In this document: piece by piece, positions 54,236 to 63,209 of the stretch
How the letters are laid out: each line of letters opens with the position of its first letter
Numbering within the stretch: position 1 is the first letter of the stretch
Assembly: GCF_005886105.2 (NCBI RefSeq)
Contig: NZ_PNCO02000001.1
Span: forward strand, 2,663,001-2,727,000
Direction of reading: 5' to 3'
DNA length: 64,000 nucleotides
Source of the DNA: Pseudoalteromonas galatheae
GTDB lineage: Bacteria > Pseudomonadota > Gammaproteobacteria > Enterobacterales > Alteromonadaceae
Notes under the pieces: generated by a model
What the model was told of the DNA's origin: nothing
The model's input: the letters and a program-made list of their open reading frames with translations, nothing else
The model's database searches: none
Translations under genes and position numbers: made by a program

Positions 54236-55186
54236 ATGAAATTAGACAAACAAACACAAGCATTGTTAGACGATCTCGCGGCTCAAGCTGGCGACATTCA
54301 TGACATCGAAATCTCCATTGAGACCTCACGACAAGGCGCAAGAGCGATGTTTTTGGGGCTCGCGGGAGAGGTTGACGCACAAGTAAGTAGCCAAGACCTA
54401 CACATTGAACACAATGGTATTCACGTGGGCGTTCGCTGTTACCGCCCAGCGCAGTCTTTGGCAAGCCCCAGTCCTGCGGTGGTGTTTGTCCACGGCGGCG
54501 GTTGGTCTTTAGGAGATGTCGACTGCTATGGCGGACTGGTAAAAGACTTATGCCAGCAATCCGGAGTCGTTTTTTTCAGCGTCGAATACAGCCTTGCGCC
54601 TGAGCATAAATTCCCATGCGCCCTGCAACAAGTAATCGCTGTAGTGGATTGGCTGCAAGAAAACCACCAGCGGTTGGAGCTAGACCCTACTAAGATTTCC
54701 CTGATGGGTGACAGTGCGGGTGGCAACTTAGCGCTTGTTGCAGCGCATAACTTACATCAACAACAGCCAAACACCCTAAGTAACTTATACCTAGTTTACC
54801 CTGTGGTTGACTCTTTTTCTCCCCATGAAACCTATCCGTCACGCATGCAGTATGGCGATGGAAACTTGTTGCTAACCAGAGACGCAATAAAAGACACCTG
54901 CGACTGGTATTTAGCACCCGAACAAAGTGCGGCGGACGTCAATGTCTCGCCATTATTTATTGAAGACATGACGCACCTTCCTACCACCAGTGTGTTGCTT
55001 GCCGGCTGCGACCCACTTTACGATGAGGGAATACTGCTCGCTAAAAAACTAAAGCAAGCGGGTGTGCTTAATACTTTAACCTGCTTTGAAAATACCATAC
55101 ATGCGTTTTTCTCCTTTGCCGTGCTCGACGTCTGCAAGCTCGCGCGCAGTAATATCGCCAATCAGTTAAAACATGACTTGACCTAG
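54236..55186 (+). CDS. Alpha/beta hydrolase, hormone-sensitive-lipase (family IV) type
   Basis: 316 residues, no signal peptide, so cytoplasmic. HGGGWSLGDVDCYGG is the family IV oxyanion-hole HGGG motif and MGDSAGGNLALVAAH is the nucleophile elbow (GDSAGG). The acid and histidine are probably in LLAGCDPLYDEG and ENTIHAFFSF. It should hydrolyse short- to medium-chain esters. It begins 2 bp after the TonB receptor stop and is followed after 9 bp by a secreted lipase-like gene, so it likely processes imported esters. Confidence 0.9.
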   Translation: MKLDKQTQALLDDLAAQAGDIHDIEISIETSRQGARAMFLGLAGEVDAQVSSQDLHIEHNGIHVGVRCYRPAQSLASPSPAVVFVHGGGWSLGDVDCYGGLVKDLCQQSGVVFFSVEYSLAPEHKFPCALQQVIAVVDWLQENHQRLELDPTKISLMGDSAGGNLALVAAHNLHQQQPNTLSNLYLVYPVVDSFSPHETYPSRMQYGDGNLLLTRDAIKDTCDWYLAPEQSAADVNVSPLFIEDMTHLPTTSVLLAGCDPLYDEGILLAKKLKQAGVLNTLTCFENTIHAFFSFAVLDVCKLARSNIANQLKHDLT

Positions 55187-55195
55187 GATAAGAAT

Positions 55196-56437
55196 ATGAA
55201 AAACACAAACACGGCGTTGCGCACTCATACTTATGGTTTGCTCGTTTTTATCTCACTTGCAGCAAGTGGTTTAGCGCACGCTTCAGCGACACTTGAAGCC
55301 ACCTATACCTCAGGTATTAATAATGGCTGGCAAAAAGTTGAAAGGTGGCGAGATAACTCAGGGCATATTGGCAATGAAAGCTTTCCTGCCGACGGCCGTG
55401 GCGATCAATCAGGTCAGCGCGCTACTTTCTTTGCATCTAGCCAACCAAGCTCTGCGCAGTTTCTGCTTTATCATGCGCCGGGTTGGGATAGTAACAGCCG
55501 CCAAACACCGGTGTTGCTGATCCACGGTGCCAATCAAGATGCCGATTTGGCTTGGGCAAATCCAAACGAGGCCGGTAGTTACGGCTGTGGTCGACAAAAC
55601 TGCCCTTCGCAAGGCTTAATGCAAGCGCTTGCCAATGATAATTATAAAGTTTTTGCCTTAAATCTGGCGCATAAAAATGGCGATGGCTTTATCTGGGCGG
55701 AGCAGATAGCCAATGCCATCGCTCAGGTTAAAAATAAGACGGGTGCAACGCAAGTCGATTTAGTCACTTGGTCAAAAAGCGCGTTTAATGCCCGTATGTA
55801 TATTTCTTCTTTGACCAATGCTTGGAGCACTAAATTCAACAGTGACGTACGCAAACTGGTGATGCTCGGTGCCCCCAACAACGGCATTGATTGGTCATTT
55901 CGTCACGGTGTTAATCATACCTATGGTGCTTATTCGCAATGTGGCGGCAGCATAAATGGGCCTACTGCGCATGATCAGATATTATGTTTTGGCCTATGGT
56001 ATTCAAGTTCTGAGTGGGTTTACGACTCGCCTTACTTTCCCGGCTCTGCGCAGATGCTAAAAGCACTAGATGATAAATATGCACTACCCACCACAGAGCA
56101 AGATTGGTATACCACTTACTACGGTGGCTTAGGGTTTGTGAGCAAAGGCCGAGGTATCGCAGCGTTTACGGTCAACTCACTAGTAGACCAAGTTCGTAGC
56201 ACTGGCACCGACAGCAGCGTTCAAGTTTATAATCTTTGTGGCGATCAGGCCGATATGGCATTTATTCACAATGAGCATACCGGCCCTTCCGATGGCGTTG
56301 TATTTATCAGTAGCTGCATCGACAGCACGGGAATAAGTAACTTGGCGGGCTCCGCGGTTGTGACCACCAACCACCTAGAGCTTGGCTGGGAACCCAGTGC
56401 AATCAACCAAATCAAAAATTGGTTAAGTGCTCCCTAG
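55196..56437 (+). CDS. Secreted lipase-like alpha/beta hydrolase with atypical nucleophile elbow
   Basis: 413 residues. HTYGLLVFISLAASGLAHAS is a signal peptide. The fold begins with VLLIHGANQDADLAW (oxyanion-type HG). GSYGCGRQNCPSQ holds a Cys pair, and further Cys occur in SQCGGSI, ILCFGL, NLCGDQ and SSCID, consistent with disulfides. The expected Ser nucleophile is in VDLVTWSKSAFNARMYI, so the elbow reads TWSKS in place of GxSxG. The likely acid and His are in GDQADMAFIHNEHTGPSDGV and TTNHLEL. Related to extracellular lipase class 2 proteins. Third gene of the TonB-esterase operon. Confidence 0.8.
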   Translation: MKNTNTALRTHTYGLLVFISLAASGLAHASATLEATYTSGINNGWQKVERWRDNSGHIGNESFPADGRGDQSGQRATFFASSQPSSAQFLLYHAPGWDSNSRQTPVLLIHGANQDADLAWANPNEAGSYGCGRQNCPSQGLMQALANDNYKVFALNLAHKNGDGFIWAEQIANAIAQVKNKTGATQVDLVTWSKSAFNARMYISSLTNAWSTKFNSDVRKLVMLGAPNNGIDWSFRHGVNHTYGAYSQCGGSINGPTAHDQILCFGLWYSSSEWVYDSPYFPGSAQMLKALDDKYALPTTEQDWYTTYYGGLGFVSKGRGIAAFTVNSLVDQVRSTGTDSSVQVYNLCGDQADMAFIHNEHTGPSDGVVFISSCIDSTGISNLAGSAVVTTNHLELGWEPSAINQIKNWLSAP

Positions 56438-56558
56438 CAGCCCCCTCTGCGGGTGGTGACAAAATACTGCACTAAAGTTGCAACGCAAAACTATTGCTAT
56501 CTTGAGTTGATGTTGATTAACTGAATTGTTGAGAGTGACAGGATGAGCTTACGTATTT

Positions 56559-57575
56559 ATGTCAAACACCGCCATTGCACCTTGCTACGTGCAATTGATG
56601 CAGCACACACTCACCGCAGCAAAACTGGAATTTGCTGCGGTCGCGCAGTATTTGGCTATCAATAAAGCCATTGACGCCCTAGATGCCATTGAGTTTATGC
56701 GCGTGATGGAACACTGTGCTGTCGAGCTCAATGACGAAAGCCTAAACCTTAACCGTAAAAAGCTTCTGCCTGGCACCAACGAATTTGTATTCAATAGTCT
56801 GCGCCATTGCCGTACCATTACTCAGCTATTACAAGAGCTTGCCCGTGGCTATAACTTTATCCATGCGGGAACTTACAATTTTTGTGAGGTATCTCACACT
56901 CAAGTGAGTTACATAATTGATGATGCAGCCTTTGACTACGCCACGGCCGCTGACGCACAATTTTCTCGCTGTATGTTAGATAGCATGCTGGTATTGATCC
57001 ACGGCTTGGTAAAATACGTGTGCGCCGAAACCACCCAAGTTCAACTCACACAAGTACAGACCAAAAGTGACTCAAGCTCGCTGCTAAATTCGGTTATCAC
57101 CCACATTCCCATTAAACCCTTAAGTAATCGCTACTTACTCACCTATCAATACCAAGAAACGAATCAATCATTAGATTTAGCGAAGCTAGAGCATCTTACG
57201 CTCAGCACCATTTACCATTCACTAGCAAACACGCTCCATCACCAGCAGTCGATTAACGACCATGCTAACTTGCTTGATAGAGTCTATAGTGAACTTAACG
57301 CGGGAATATTATGCCAAGAACAAATAGCCGACAAGCTCAATATCAGTCCAGCAACATTAAGACGAAGGCTCGCTGAGTATCAAACCAATTTTAGGCAACT
57401 AAAAAACAACGTACAGAACAAGCAAGCCAAACTGCGACTCACTCAAGGTAGTAGTTTGTATGAGGTGGCGCACACGCTGCAGTTTTCAGATGAACGTAGC
57501 TTTATTCGTGCATTTAAGTCGTGGAACGGCGTAACGCCCATGCAATTTCTGAAAGGTCTGAGCTCAAAATCCTAG
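56559..57575 (+). CDS. AraC-family transcriptional regulator
   Basis: 338 residues. The N-terminal ~215 residues resemble the Arabinose-binding-like domain of OruR/OxyR-unrelated AraC regulators (FMRVMEHCAVELNDESLNLN, YNFIHAGTYNFCEVS). The C-terminal ~90 residues have two HTH motifs (EQIADKLNISPATLRRRLAE and YEVAHTLQFSDERSFIRAFK, ending in WNGVTPMQF). Follows the TonB-hydrolase operon on the same strand, 121 bp after the lipase stop, and is likely its regulator. Inducer unknown. Confidence 0.87.
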   Translation: MSNTAIAPCYVQLMQHTLTAAKLEFAAVAQYLAINKAIDALDAIEFMRVMEHCAVELNDESLNLNRKKLLPGTNEFVFNSLRHCRTITQLLQELARGYNFIHAGTYNFCEVSHTQVSYIIDDAAFDYATAADAQFSRCMLDSMLVLIHGLVKYVCAETTQVQLTQVQTKSDSSSLLNSVITHIPIKPLSNRYLLTYQYQETNQSLDLAKLEHLTLSTIYHSLANTLHHQQSINDHANLLDRVYSELNAGILCQEQIADKLNISPATLRRRLAEYQTNFRQLKNNVQNKQAKLRLTQGSSLYEVAHTLQFSDERSFIRAFKSWNGVTPMQFLKGLSSKS

Positions 57576-57703
57576 CGACTTAATTTTGTTCAGAGCTGCT
57601 AATTACAACTTATGTAAAAGTTGACGTTAAACAAAGCAACGCACAACAAAAGTGATATTGTGCAACAAGCAAACAGAGTAAAAATGTAATACGTGGAAGG
57701 GAT

Positions 57704-59359
57704 ATGGAAACACTTCAACTTGCAGGAACGCTACTCGGCGGTTTGGGGATATTTTTAGTTGCGATAAGCATGATGACAGACGGCCTAAAATTAGCAGCCG
57801 GTTCGTCGCTGCGTCGAGTACTTGGAGTGTGGACCAAAACCCCTCAGCGCGGTATTGCTTCTGGCTTTTGCATGACAGCCTTAGTGCAATCATCCAGCGC
57901 GGTTACTGTGGCCTCTTTGGGCTTTGTGAATGCGGGTCTTATCAGCATGCATCAGGCGCTTGGTATCGTCTATGGCGCCAATGTTGGCACCACCATCACT
58001 GGCTGGTTAGTGGCCGCGGTTGGATTTAAATTTAATATCCAAGCTATCGCACTCCCCTTGATTGGTATTGGCGCCTTGATGAAGTTGCTACTACCTCGCT
58101 CACGACTAGCGTCAGCAGGCATGGCCTTGGTTGGTTTTGGGCTATTTTTTATCGGCATTGATATTCTCAAAGGCGCGTTTGAGCATATTGTCGCTGCTTT
58201 TGATTTAAGCCAGTTTACCGCAGAGGGAATAAGCGGCATGTTGACCTTTTTGCTGGTGGGCATGGTGATGACAACCCTCACTCAATCTTCCAGTGCTTCC
58301 ATCGCCTTGACCATTACCGCCGCTGCTAGTGGTATGATTGGATTATATGCCGCAGGCGCGATGGTTATCGGCGCAAACGTCGGTACCACATCAACATCTA
58401 TTTTGGCATCCATTGGCGCAACAGCTAATGCCAAACGCGTCGCGGCGGCTCAGGTGATATTTAATGTGTTCACCGCGGTCGTCGCTTTCGCGGTATTACC
58501 TGTGCTGTTTTATCTCATCAACTATTTTACCGCGCTTTTCGGCGTCACTGCTGATCCCGCCTTGTCATTGGCACTTTTTCATACTTTGTTTAATATTTTG
58601 GGTGTGCTACTCATCTTTCCACTTAATGACAGGCTCGCTGGCTTTTTAATGAAACGCTTTTGCAGTGCCGAGGAAACGGCTTCAAGACCACGCTTTTTGG
58701 ATAATACCATCGCTCAAACGCCTGAACTTGCAATCAATGCTTTATTGCTTGAGTCCAAACTCGTTGCAGATAAGGTGTTAGCCCAGTTTGATAAATGCCT
58801 ACTCCCGACCGATAAACTCGCGATTGAACAGGCACTCCATGCAATCCAATCACTGTGTCAGCAGATTAGCCTTTTTATTGTGTCGGTAGAGCAATCAGCA
58901 TTATCACCCCAGACCACCTCATTACTCGCTAAACTCATGCGTATTGAGCAGTATTTGTCTACATGTAGCCATTGTGTAGAGCAGTTAAGGGAACACGCTC
59001 CATATAAGCAACTCGCAGAACACCATGACTTGCATGCACAATTGAATGAATACCAAGCCCAGCTTAGCCACTTTATGAAAACCAGTTTACATGAGCAAAG
59101 CATAACACCTGCAGAACTATCGTCGGCGCAAGAGGCATTGCAACGTTTACATGACGATGTGAAAGATGACTTAATTCTAGCAGGTACTCACGCGTCACTA
59201 GCGATAGATAAGATGGTAAGCAATATCAATACACTGTCGGAAATGTGGCAACTTTCACAACAGTGGCATAAAGCGATGTTGCTGATCCACGCCATTGAAG
59301 CGCAGCTGGAGCCGCCTCAATCAAGTATTCAAAGCAGTGAACACAGCACCACAGCTTAA
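57704..59359 (+). CDS. Na/Pi cotransporter family protein (NptA/YjbB type)
   Basis: 551 residues. Two inverted-repeat transport halves each carry the QSSSA signature: ALVQSSSAVTVASLGFVNAG and LTQSSSASIALTITAAASG, each followed by GANVGTT. About 9-10 membrane spans cover residues 1-310. The C-terminal ~220 residues are a soluble PhoU-like helical region (LLLESKLVADKVLAQFDKC, ALQRLHDDVKDDLILAGTHA). It should move phosphate with Na+, possibly as an exporter as for YjbB. Single gene, ending in a hairpin. Confidence 0.9.
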   Translation: METLQLAGTLLGGLGIFLVAISMMTDGLKLAAGSSLRRVLGVWTKTPQRGIASGFCMTALVQSSSAVTVASLGFVNAGLISMHQALGIVYGANVGTTITGWLVAAVGFKFNIQAIALPLIGIGALMKLLLPRSRLASAGMALVGFGLFFIGIDILKGAFEHIVAAFDLSQFTAEGISGMLTFLLVGMVMTTLTQSSSASIALTITAAASGMIGLYAAGAMVIGANVGTTSTSILASIGATANAKRVAAAQVIFNVFTAVVAFAVLPVLFYLINYFTALFGVTADPALSLALFHTLFNILGVLLIFPLNDRLAGFLMKRFCSAEETASRPRFLDNTIAQTPELAINALLLESKLVADKVLAQFDKCLLPTDKLAIEQALHAIQSLCQQISLFIVSVEQSALSPQTTSLLAKLMRIEQYLSTCSHCVEQLREHAPYKQLAEHHDLHAQLNEYQAQLSHFMKTSLHEQSITPAELSSAQEALQRLHDDVKDDLILAGTHASLAIDKMVSNINTLSEMWQLSQQWHKAMLLIHAIEAQLEPPQSSIQSSEHSTTA

Positions 59360-59378
59360 CGCTGTGGTGTGATACTTT
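59347..59378 (+). terminator. Intrinsic terminator overlapping the end of the Na/Pi cotransporter gene
   Basis: CACCACAGC-TTAAC-GCTGTGGTG is a 9-bp perfect stem that includes the gene's stop codon, followed by TGATACTTTTAG. Confidence 0.7.
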
Positions 59379-59383
59379 TAGTA

Positions 59384-60052
59384 TTATTCGATAAAACTGA
59401 GTTCTTGAGATTCTAGCGAAAACTGTTCGCCGGTATCCAGTGAAATTTCAATATAAAATACATGGTTCTGCTTATAGGTGGGCTCACTATTCAGTGCAAA
59501 CTGGATAAATTTGCTGGCTCTTTTCTCTTCAATATTTAAAAACTCGGATATTGAAAAGTAGTCTTTTTCGCCATTATCCAGCCCACGATAATCAACCTGA
59601 TTTGAGTAATCAGAACCAATATAGACAATGTCAAACACCTCATTTAAGCTTGAACCTGCAGGTAACTCGTCACTAAACGCAGCGCTAGAGGTTATGTTTA
59701 TATCCGTAATTTTTTCATCGGTATACGGAGGAACAGGTGAACAGGCATAAGCGGTGCTAATTAAAGAGAACTTAAAGCTCGGTGCGCTTAATTGCGCTAC
59801 AGACTGCGTATCAGCTTTAAGTTGAAATACGAGTGTTTGATACGAAATAGGTTCAACGCCATCATACTCAGTGTCAACCCATTCATCCACCTTATCAGCG
59901 CTAAATTCGCCGAGGGTAAAGCCAGTTATATCAAACCTTGAGTTACCAACACCACCACATTGCCCCCCGCCATGTGGACCACTACTGTCGCTATTACACC
60001 CCACTAACCCTATCGCTAATACTGCGCTTACAAATATCAATTTTGTTTTCAT
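59384..60052 (-). CDS. Lipoprotein of unknown function (222 aa)
   Basis: MKTKLIFVSAVLAIGLVGC is a lipoprotein signal (Cys19). It is followed by a Gly-rich linker (NSDSSGPHGGGQCGGVGNSR) with a second Cys and then an extended beta-type domain (FDITGFTLGEFSADKVDEWV, SAPSFKFSLISTAYACSPVP, ENTPDYRGLDNGEKDYFSIS-like DYRGLDNGEKDYFSI). I do not recognise the family. The C-terminus (FYIEISLDTGEQFSLESQEL) is a strand ending the domain. Faces away from the acyltransferase gene. Confidence 0.7.
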   Translation of the reverse strand: MKTKLIFVSAVLAIGLVGCNSDSSGPHGGGQCGGVGNSRFDITGFTLGEFSADKVDEWVDTEYDGVEPISYQTLVFQLKADTQSVAQLSAPSFKFSLISTAYACSPVPPYTDEKITDINITSSAAFSDELPAGSSLNEVFDIVYIGSDYSNQVDYRGLDNGEKDYFSISEFLNIEEKRASKFIQFALNSEPTYKQNHVFYIEISLDTGEQFSLESQELSFIE

Positions 60053-60253
60053 TCTGGCTCCGTTTCCAGCGAGATAAAGTCTCTATTTTGAGTCCAAACC
60101 AGGATAAAAATAAAGTCGATCATCTACTTTATTTGTTATTAAATGTTTTCGTAACAACGATTCAGTCTAAAGAGTTCGCTTTTCTTCAATATTTTATTGG
60201 GCAAGAAAATATAGTATAACCAACTGACAAGTATCTAGTAAAGGGACAGCGAA

Positions 60254-61432
60254 ATGCACAGTAACGCGCGCTTTCATTATATTGATAATATGCGAGGCTT
60301 AGCACTATTGCTTGGCGTTGTTTTTCATGCGGCCTTGGCGCACGGCCCTTATTTTCATAACCTTTGGATCAGTGTCGATCCAAACAAAAATGTCTTTTTT
60401 AACTACCTCGCCATGTGGACGCACCTATTCAGGATGCCACTATTTTTTATCATCGCCGGCTTTTGTGCCGCCCTGCTTATTCAAAAACGAGGTGGTAACG
60501 CTTATATTCAAAACAGGTTAAAACGGCTACTCATTCCCTTTATTATTTTTCTACCGCTCACCTTGTTGGTGTTATTACATGCGATGCATTGGGGCAGCAG
60601 CGTTGCCAGCGCCCCACCACCGTTATTTGATGTTATGCAGCAGATAAAAGAGCCTCAGGTGACAAGTATGCATCTATGGTTTTTATGGTATTTAAGCCAG
60701 TTCTGTGTGTTATTTTGGCTGCTACACAAGTTTCCACAGTTTTATCAACACATCCTTGATACCGTTGTTAAACCAATCTTTTTATGTGCCGTGTTACCGC
60801 TTATTGTCATCGTATCTATGGTCAATTTGATGGTGCCATTTCCAGCTCCTGATAAACTGCAACCTCATTGGTGGGCTTACGGGTTTTATGGCTCTTTGTT
60901 TTTGTTGGGTGCAGGACTATTTCATCATCATGGAGTGGTAACTCGCTACTCAAAGCAATTCAACTGGTTATTAATTATTGCCTGCACTTCATTGGTTGCA
61001 TACTTTTACTTTTTGCCGCCACCACCGTCGCTTGAAAAAGTTATAATCGCGGTTAAAACAGGCGACGCAGCGCCTGAAAAAATCAATTTGATCAGCGTTG
61101 TAGTTCAAACCATCGCCATCCTCAGCTGGACAGCTGTCGCTTACTTAGCGGGGTTCAAATGGTTGAGTCGATTTAACAAACAAAGTCGCTATATCTCAGA
61201 TGCCTCCTATTGGATTTATCTCATCCATATTCCTGTACTTATGTATATTCAATTTCCTCTTACGAACATGGAGGTATCTGCCTTCATCAAGTTTATTATT
61301 GCTTTATCTCTGACGGTGACGGTAGGCATTATTAGCTACCATTATTTGGTTAGAAATACGGTGATTGGTATTTTATTAAACGGCAGAAAAGCCAAGCCAA
61401 AAAATGAAAAAGCAGGCATATTGACGGAGTGA
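60254..61432 (+). CDS. Acyltransferase family 3 membrane protein (OpgC/MdoC-like)
   Basis: 392 residues with about ten membrane spans. YIDNMRGLALLLGVVFHAAL carries the Arg and His of acyltransferase_3 proteins (R14/H25 region). MPLFFIIAGFCAALLIQKRG and RLKRLLIPFIIFLPLTLL are typical of the OpgC/MdoC group, which transfers succinyl groups to periplasmic glucans. SDASYWIYLIHIPVLMYIQF is the conserved late-helix motif. Substrate unassigned; an O-acyl-transfer role in envelope polysaccharide or lipid is likely. Single gene with a terminator. Confidence 0.87.
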   Translation: MHSNARFHYIDNMRGLALLLGVVFHAALAHGPYFHNLWISVDPNKNVFFNYLAMWTHLFRMPLFFIIAGFCAALLIQKRGGNAYIQNRLKRLLIPFIIFLPLTLLVLLHAMHWGSSVASAPPPLFDVMQQIKEPQVTSMHLWFLWYLSQFCVLFWLLHKFPQFYQHILDTVVKPIFLCAVLPLIVIVSMVNLMVPFPAPDKLQPHWWAYGFYGSLFLLGAGLFHHHGVVTRYSKQFNWLLIIACTSLVAYFYFLPPPPSLEKVIIAVKTGDAAPEKINLISVVVQTIAILSWTAVAYLAGFKWLSRFNKQSRYISDASYWIYLIHIPVLMYIQFPLTNMEVSAFIKFIIALSLTVTVGIISYHYLVRNTVIGILLNGRKAKPKNEKAGILTE

Positions 61433-61456
61433 TCTGTAGTAGAAGGAATCGTATGC

Positions 61457-61483
61457 AAAAGCCAGAGCAAAGCTCTGGCTTTT
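61457..61483. terminator. Bidirectional terminator between the acyltransferase and GST genes
   Basis: AAAAGCCAGAGC-AAA-GCTCTGGCTTTT: 12-bp perfect stem with A/T tracts, between two converging genes. Confidence 0.92.
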
Positions 61484-61490
61484 AAAAACG

Positions 61491-62099
61491 CTAACCATAG
61501 CTTCGTGCAGCTTGATATGCACCGCGAGCTTGCACTTTTTCAAGATAAGCTTTGATATTGCCACGCGTTGTGAGCAAACCGACTTTATCTGCAATTTCTA
61601 GCATCACCGTCATCATAATATCTGCGGCGGTAAAGTCGTTGCCAGCAAAATAGCTTTGCTTAGCAAGTGTGGCATCTATGTAAGAAAAGTCGACATTTAC
61701 TTCTTTAGCAATATAGCCATCCATTGGTTTATCGCCTGTACGCTGCTCCATCTTCATCATCAAAGACGCGATCACCGGCAGCGCCAATGACCCCTCAGCA
61801 AAGTGCAACCATTCTTGATATTGATAGTACTCAGGTGTCCCCACATCTGGTCGCAAACTACTTTTTTCCGCCTTATCTAGCAGATATTCCATGATGGCTC
61901 CAGACTCACATAAGACTAGGCTGTCATCGACCAACACGGGGGCTTTTCCAAGTGGATGCACCTTTTTAAGACTTTCAGGCGCAAGGCGCGTTTCAGAGTT
62001 TCGCTCGTGCTCCACAAGCTCATAAGGCATGTTGAGTTCATGTAAAAGCCAAAGCACTCTTGTCGAGCGTGACTCGTTTAAGTGGTGAACAGTTAACAT
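61491..62099 (-). CDS. Glutathione S-transferase
   Basis: 202 residues. The thioredoxin-like N-domain (MLTVHHLNESRSTRVLWLLH) carries the catalytic Ser/Tyr-type region, and the SGAIMEYLL segment holds the Glu/Ser gamma-glutamyl contacts (CESGAIMEYLL). KVHPLGKAPVLVDDSLVL includes the cis-Pro. The all-helical C-domain has FTAADIMMTVMLEIADKVG, the N-capping/hydrophobic staple motif. Last gene of a three-gene minus-strand operon (24 bp after the reductase). Confidence 0.9.
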   Translation of the reverse strand: MLTVHHLNESRSTRVLWLLHELNMPYELVEHERNSETRLAPESLKKVHPLGKAPVLVDDSLVLCESGAIMEYLLDKAEKSSLRPDVGTPEYYQYQEWLHFAEGSLALPVIASLMMKMEQRTGDKPMDGYIAKEVNVDFSYIDATLAKQSYFAGNDFTAADIMMTVMLEIADKVGLLTTRGNIKAYLEKVQARGAYQAARSYG

Positions 62100-62123
62100 C
62101 GATTTATCCTTCCTAAAATTTAG

Positions 62124-63185
62124 TTATACCAGCTCGTCTGGACCTAAACGCACAACAAGCTTGCCAAAGTTTTTACCCTCTAGTAAGCCAATGAACGCCT
62201 CAACAGCATTATCCATACCCTCAACTAGATGCTCTTTGTATTTAATCTTGCCCGCGTTTAACCATGGTTGCATCGCTTCGCTAAACTCGTTGTATCTATG
62301 CCCATAATCATCGAATACAATAAAGCCTTGCATTTTCACTCGCTTAGTAAGCAGTGTCGCCATCAACATAGACATACGATCAGGTCCTGGTGGCAATTCA
62401 GTGGCATTATACTGAGAGATCAACCCACAAAGTGGGATCCGAGCACTTGAGTTAAGCAGTGGCATAACCGCATCGAACACCTTACCACCCACATTTTCAA
62501 AATAGACGTCGATACCAGATGGGCAAGCCTGAGCTAACTGCTCTGCGAGATCATCCTTACGATGATCAAGGCAGACATCAAAACCAAGTGCCTCAGTAGC
62601 GTAACTGCACTTTTCAGCGCCACCAGCAATACCTATTACTCTACAGCCTTGCAGTTTTGCTATTTGTCCAACAAGGCTCCCTACAGCACCTGTTGCTGCA
62701 GCAACCACTACAGTTTCTCCAGCTTTTGGCTGGCCGATATCCATCAATCCCATGTAGGCAGTAAGGCCTGGCACCCCTAAAACGCCCAAGCTATATGATG
62801 GGTTGGGTAAATTGTTATCTAACTTAAGTAAGCCCGTGCCATCCGAAACGCTATAGTCCTGCCAGCCACTCATCGCGAGTACCCAGTCACCTTGGGTAAA
62901 TTTAGGGTTATTCGATTCTTCGACTCGGCATACCGTACCACCCACCATCACTTCGCCGATAGCAACCGGATCTGCATAGGATTTTGCGTCGCTCATACGG
63001 CCACGCATGTAAGGATCTAACGACAAAAAGACGGTACGAAGAAGCACCTCTCCCTCTTTTAGCGTTGGGATCTGTGCTTCTTCATAATTGAAATTTTCTT
63101 GCGTTGGTGCACCATGTGGGCGCGACGCCAAGGTAATGCGACGATTCGTTTGTGCGTTTTGAGCTTGGTTTATTGCGTTACTCAT
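62124..63185 (-). CDS. NADP-dependent enone reductase, CurA/YncB-type MDR family
   Basis: 353 residues, a zinc-independent medium-chain reductase. GVLLRTVFLSLDPYMRGRM-like LRTVFLSLDPYMRGRM, GGTVCRVEESNNPKFTQGDW, LGVPGLTAYMGLMDIGQP and VVVAAATGAVGSLVGQIAKL (NADPH binding) are characteristic of leukotriene-B4-dehydrogenase-like and CurA enzymes. FENVGGKVFDAVMPLLN and GLISQYNATELPPGP are also conserved. It reduces alpha,beta-unsaturated ketones or aldehydes. Middle gene of the operon. Confidence 0.92.
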   Translation of the reverse strand: MSNAINQAQNAQTNRRITLASRPHGAPTQENFNYEEAQIPTLKEGEVLLRTVFLSLDPYMRGRMSDAKSYADPVAIGEVMVGGTVCRVEESNNPKFTQGDWVLAMSGWQDYSVSDGTGLLKLDNNLPNPSYSLGVLGVPGLTAYMGLMDIGQPKAGETVVVAAATGAVGSLVGQIAKLQGCRVIGIAGGAEKCSYATEALGFDVCLDHRKDDLAEQLAQACPSGIDVYFENVGGKVFDAVMPLLNSSARIPLCGLISQYNATELPPGPDRMSMLMATLLTKRVKMQGFIVFDDYGHRYNEFSEAMQPWLNAGKIKYKEHLVEGMDNAVEAFIGLLEGKNFGKLVVRLGPDELV

Positions 63186-63209
63186 GATTTATTCCTTTTG
63201 ATAAGCAGG

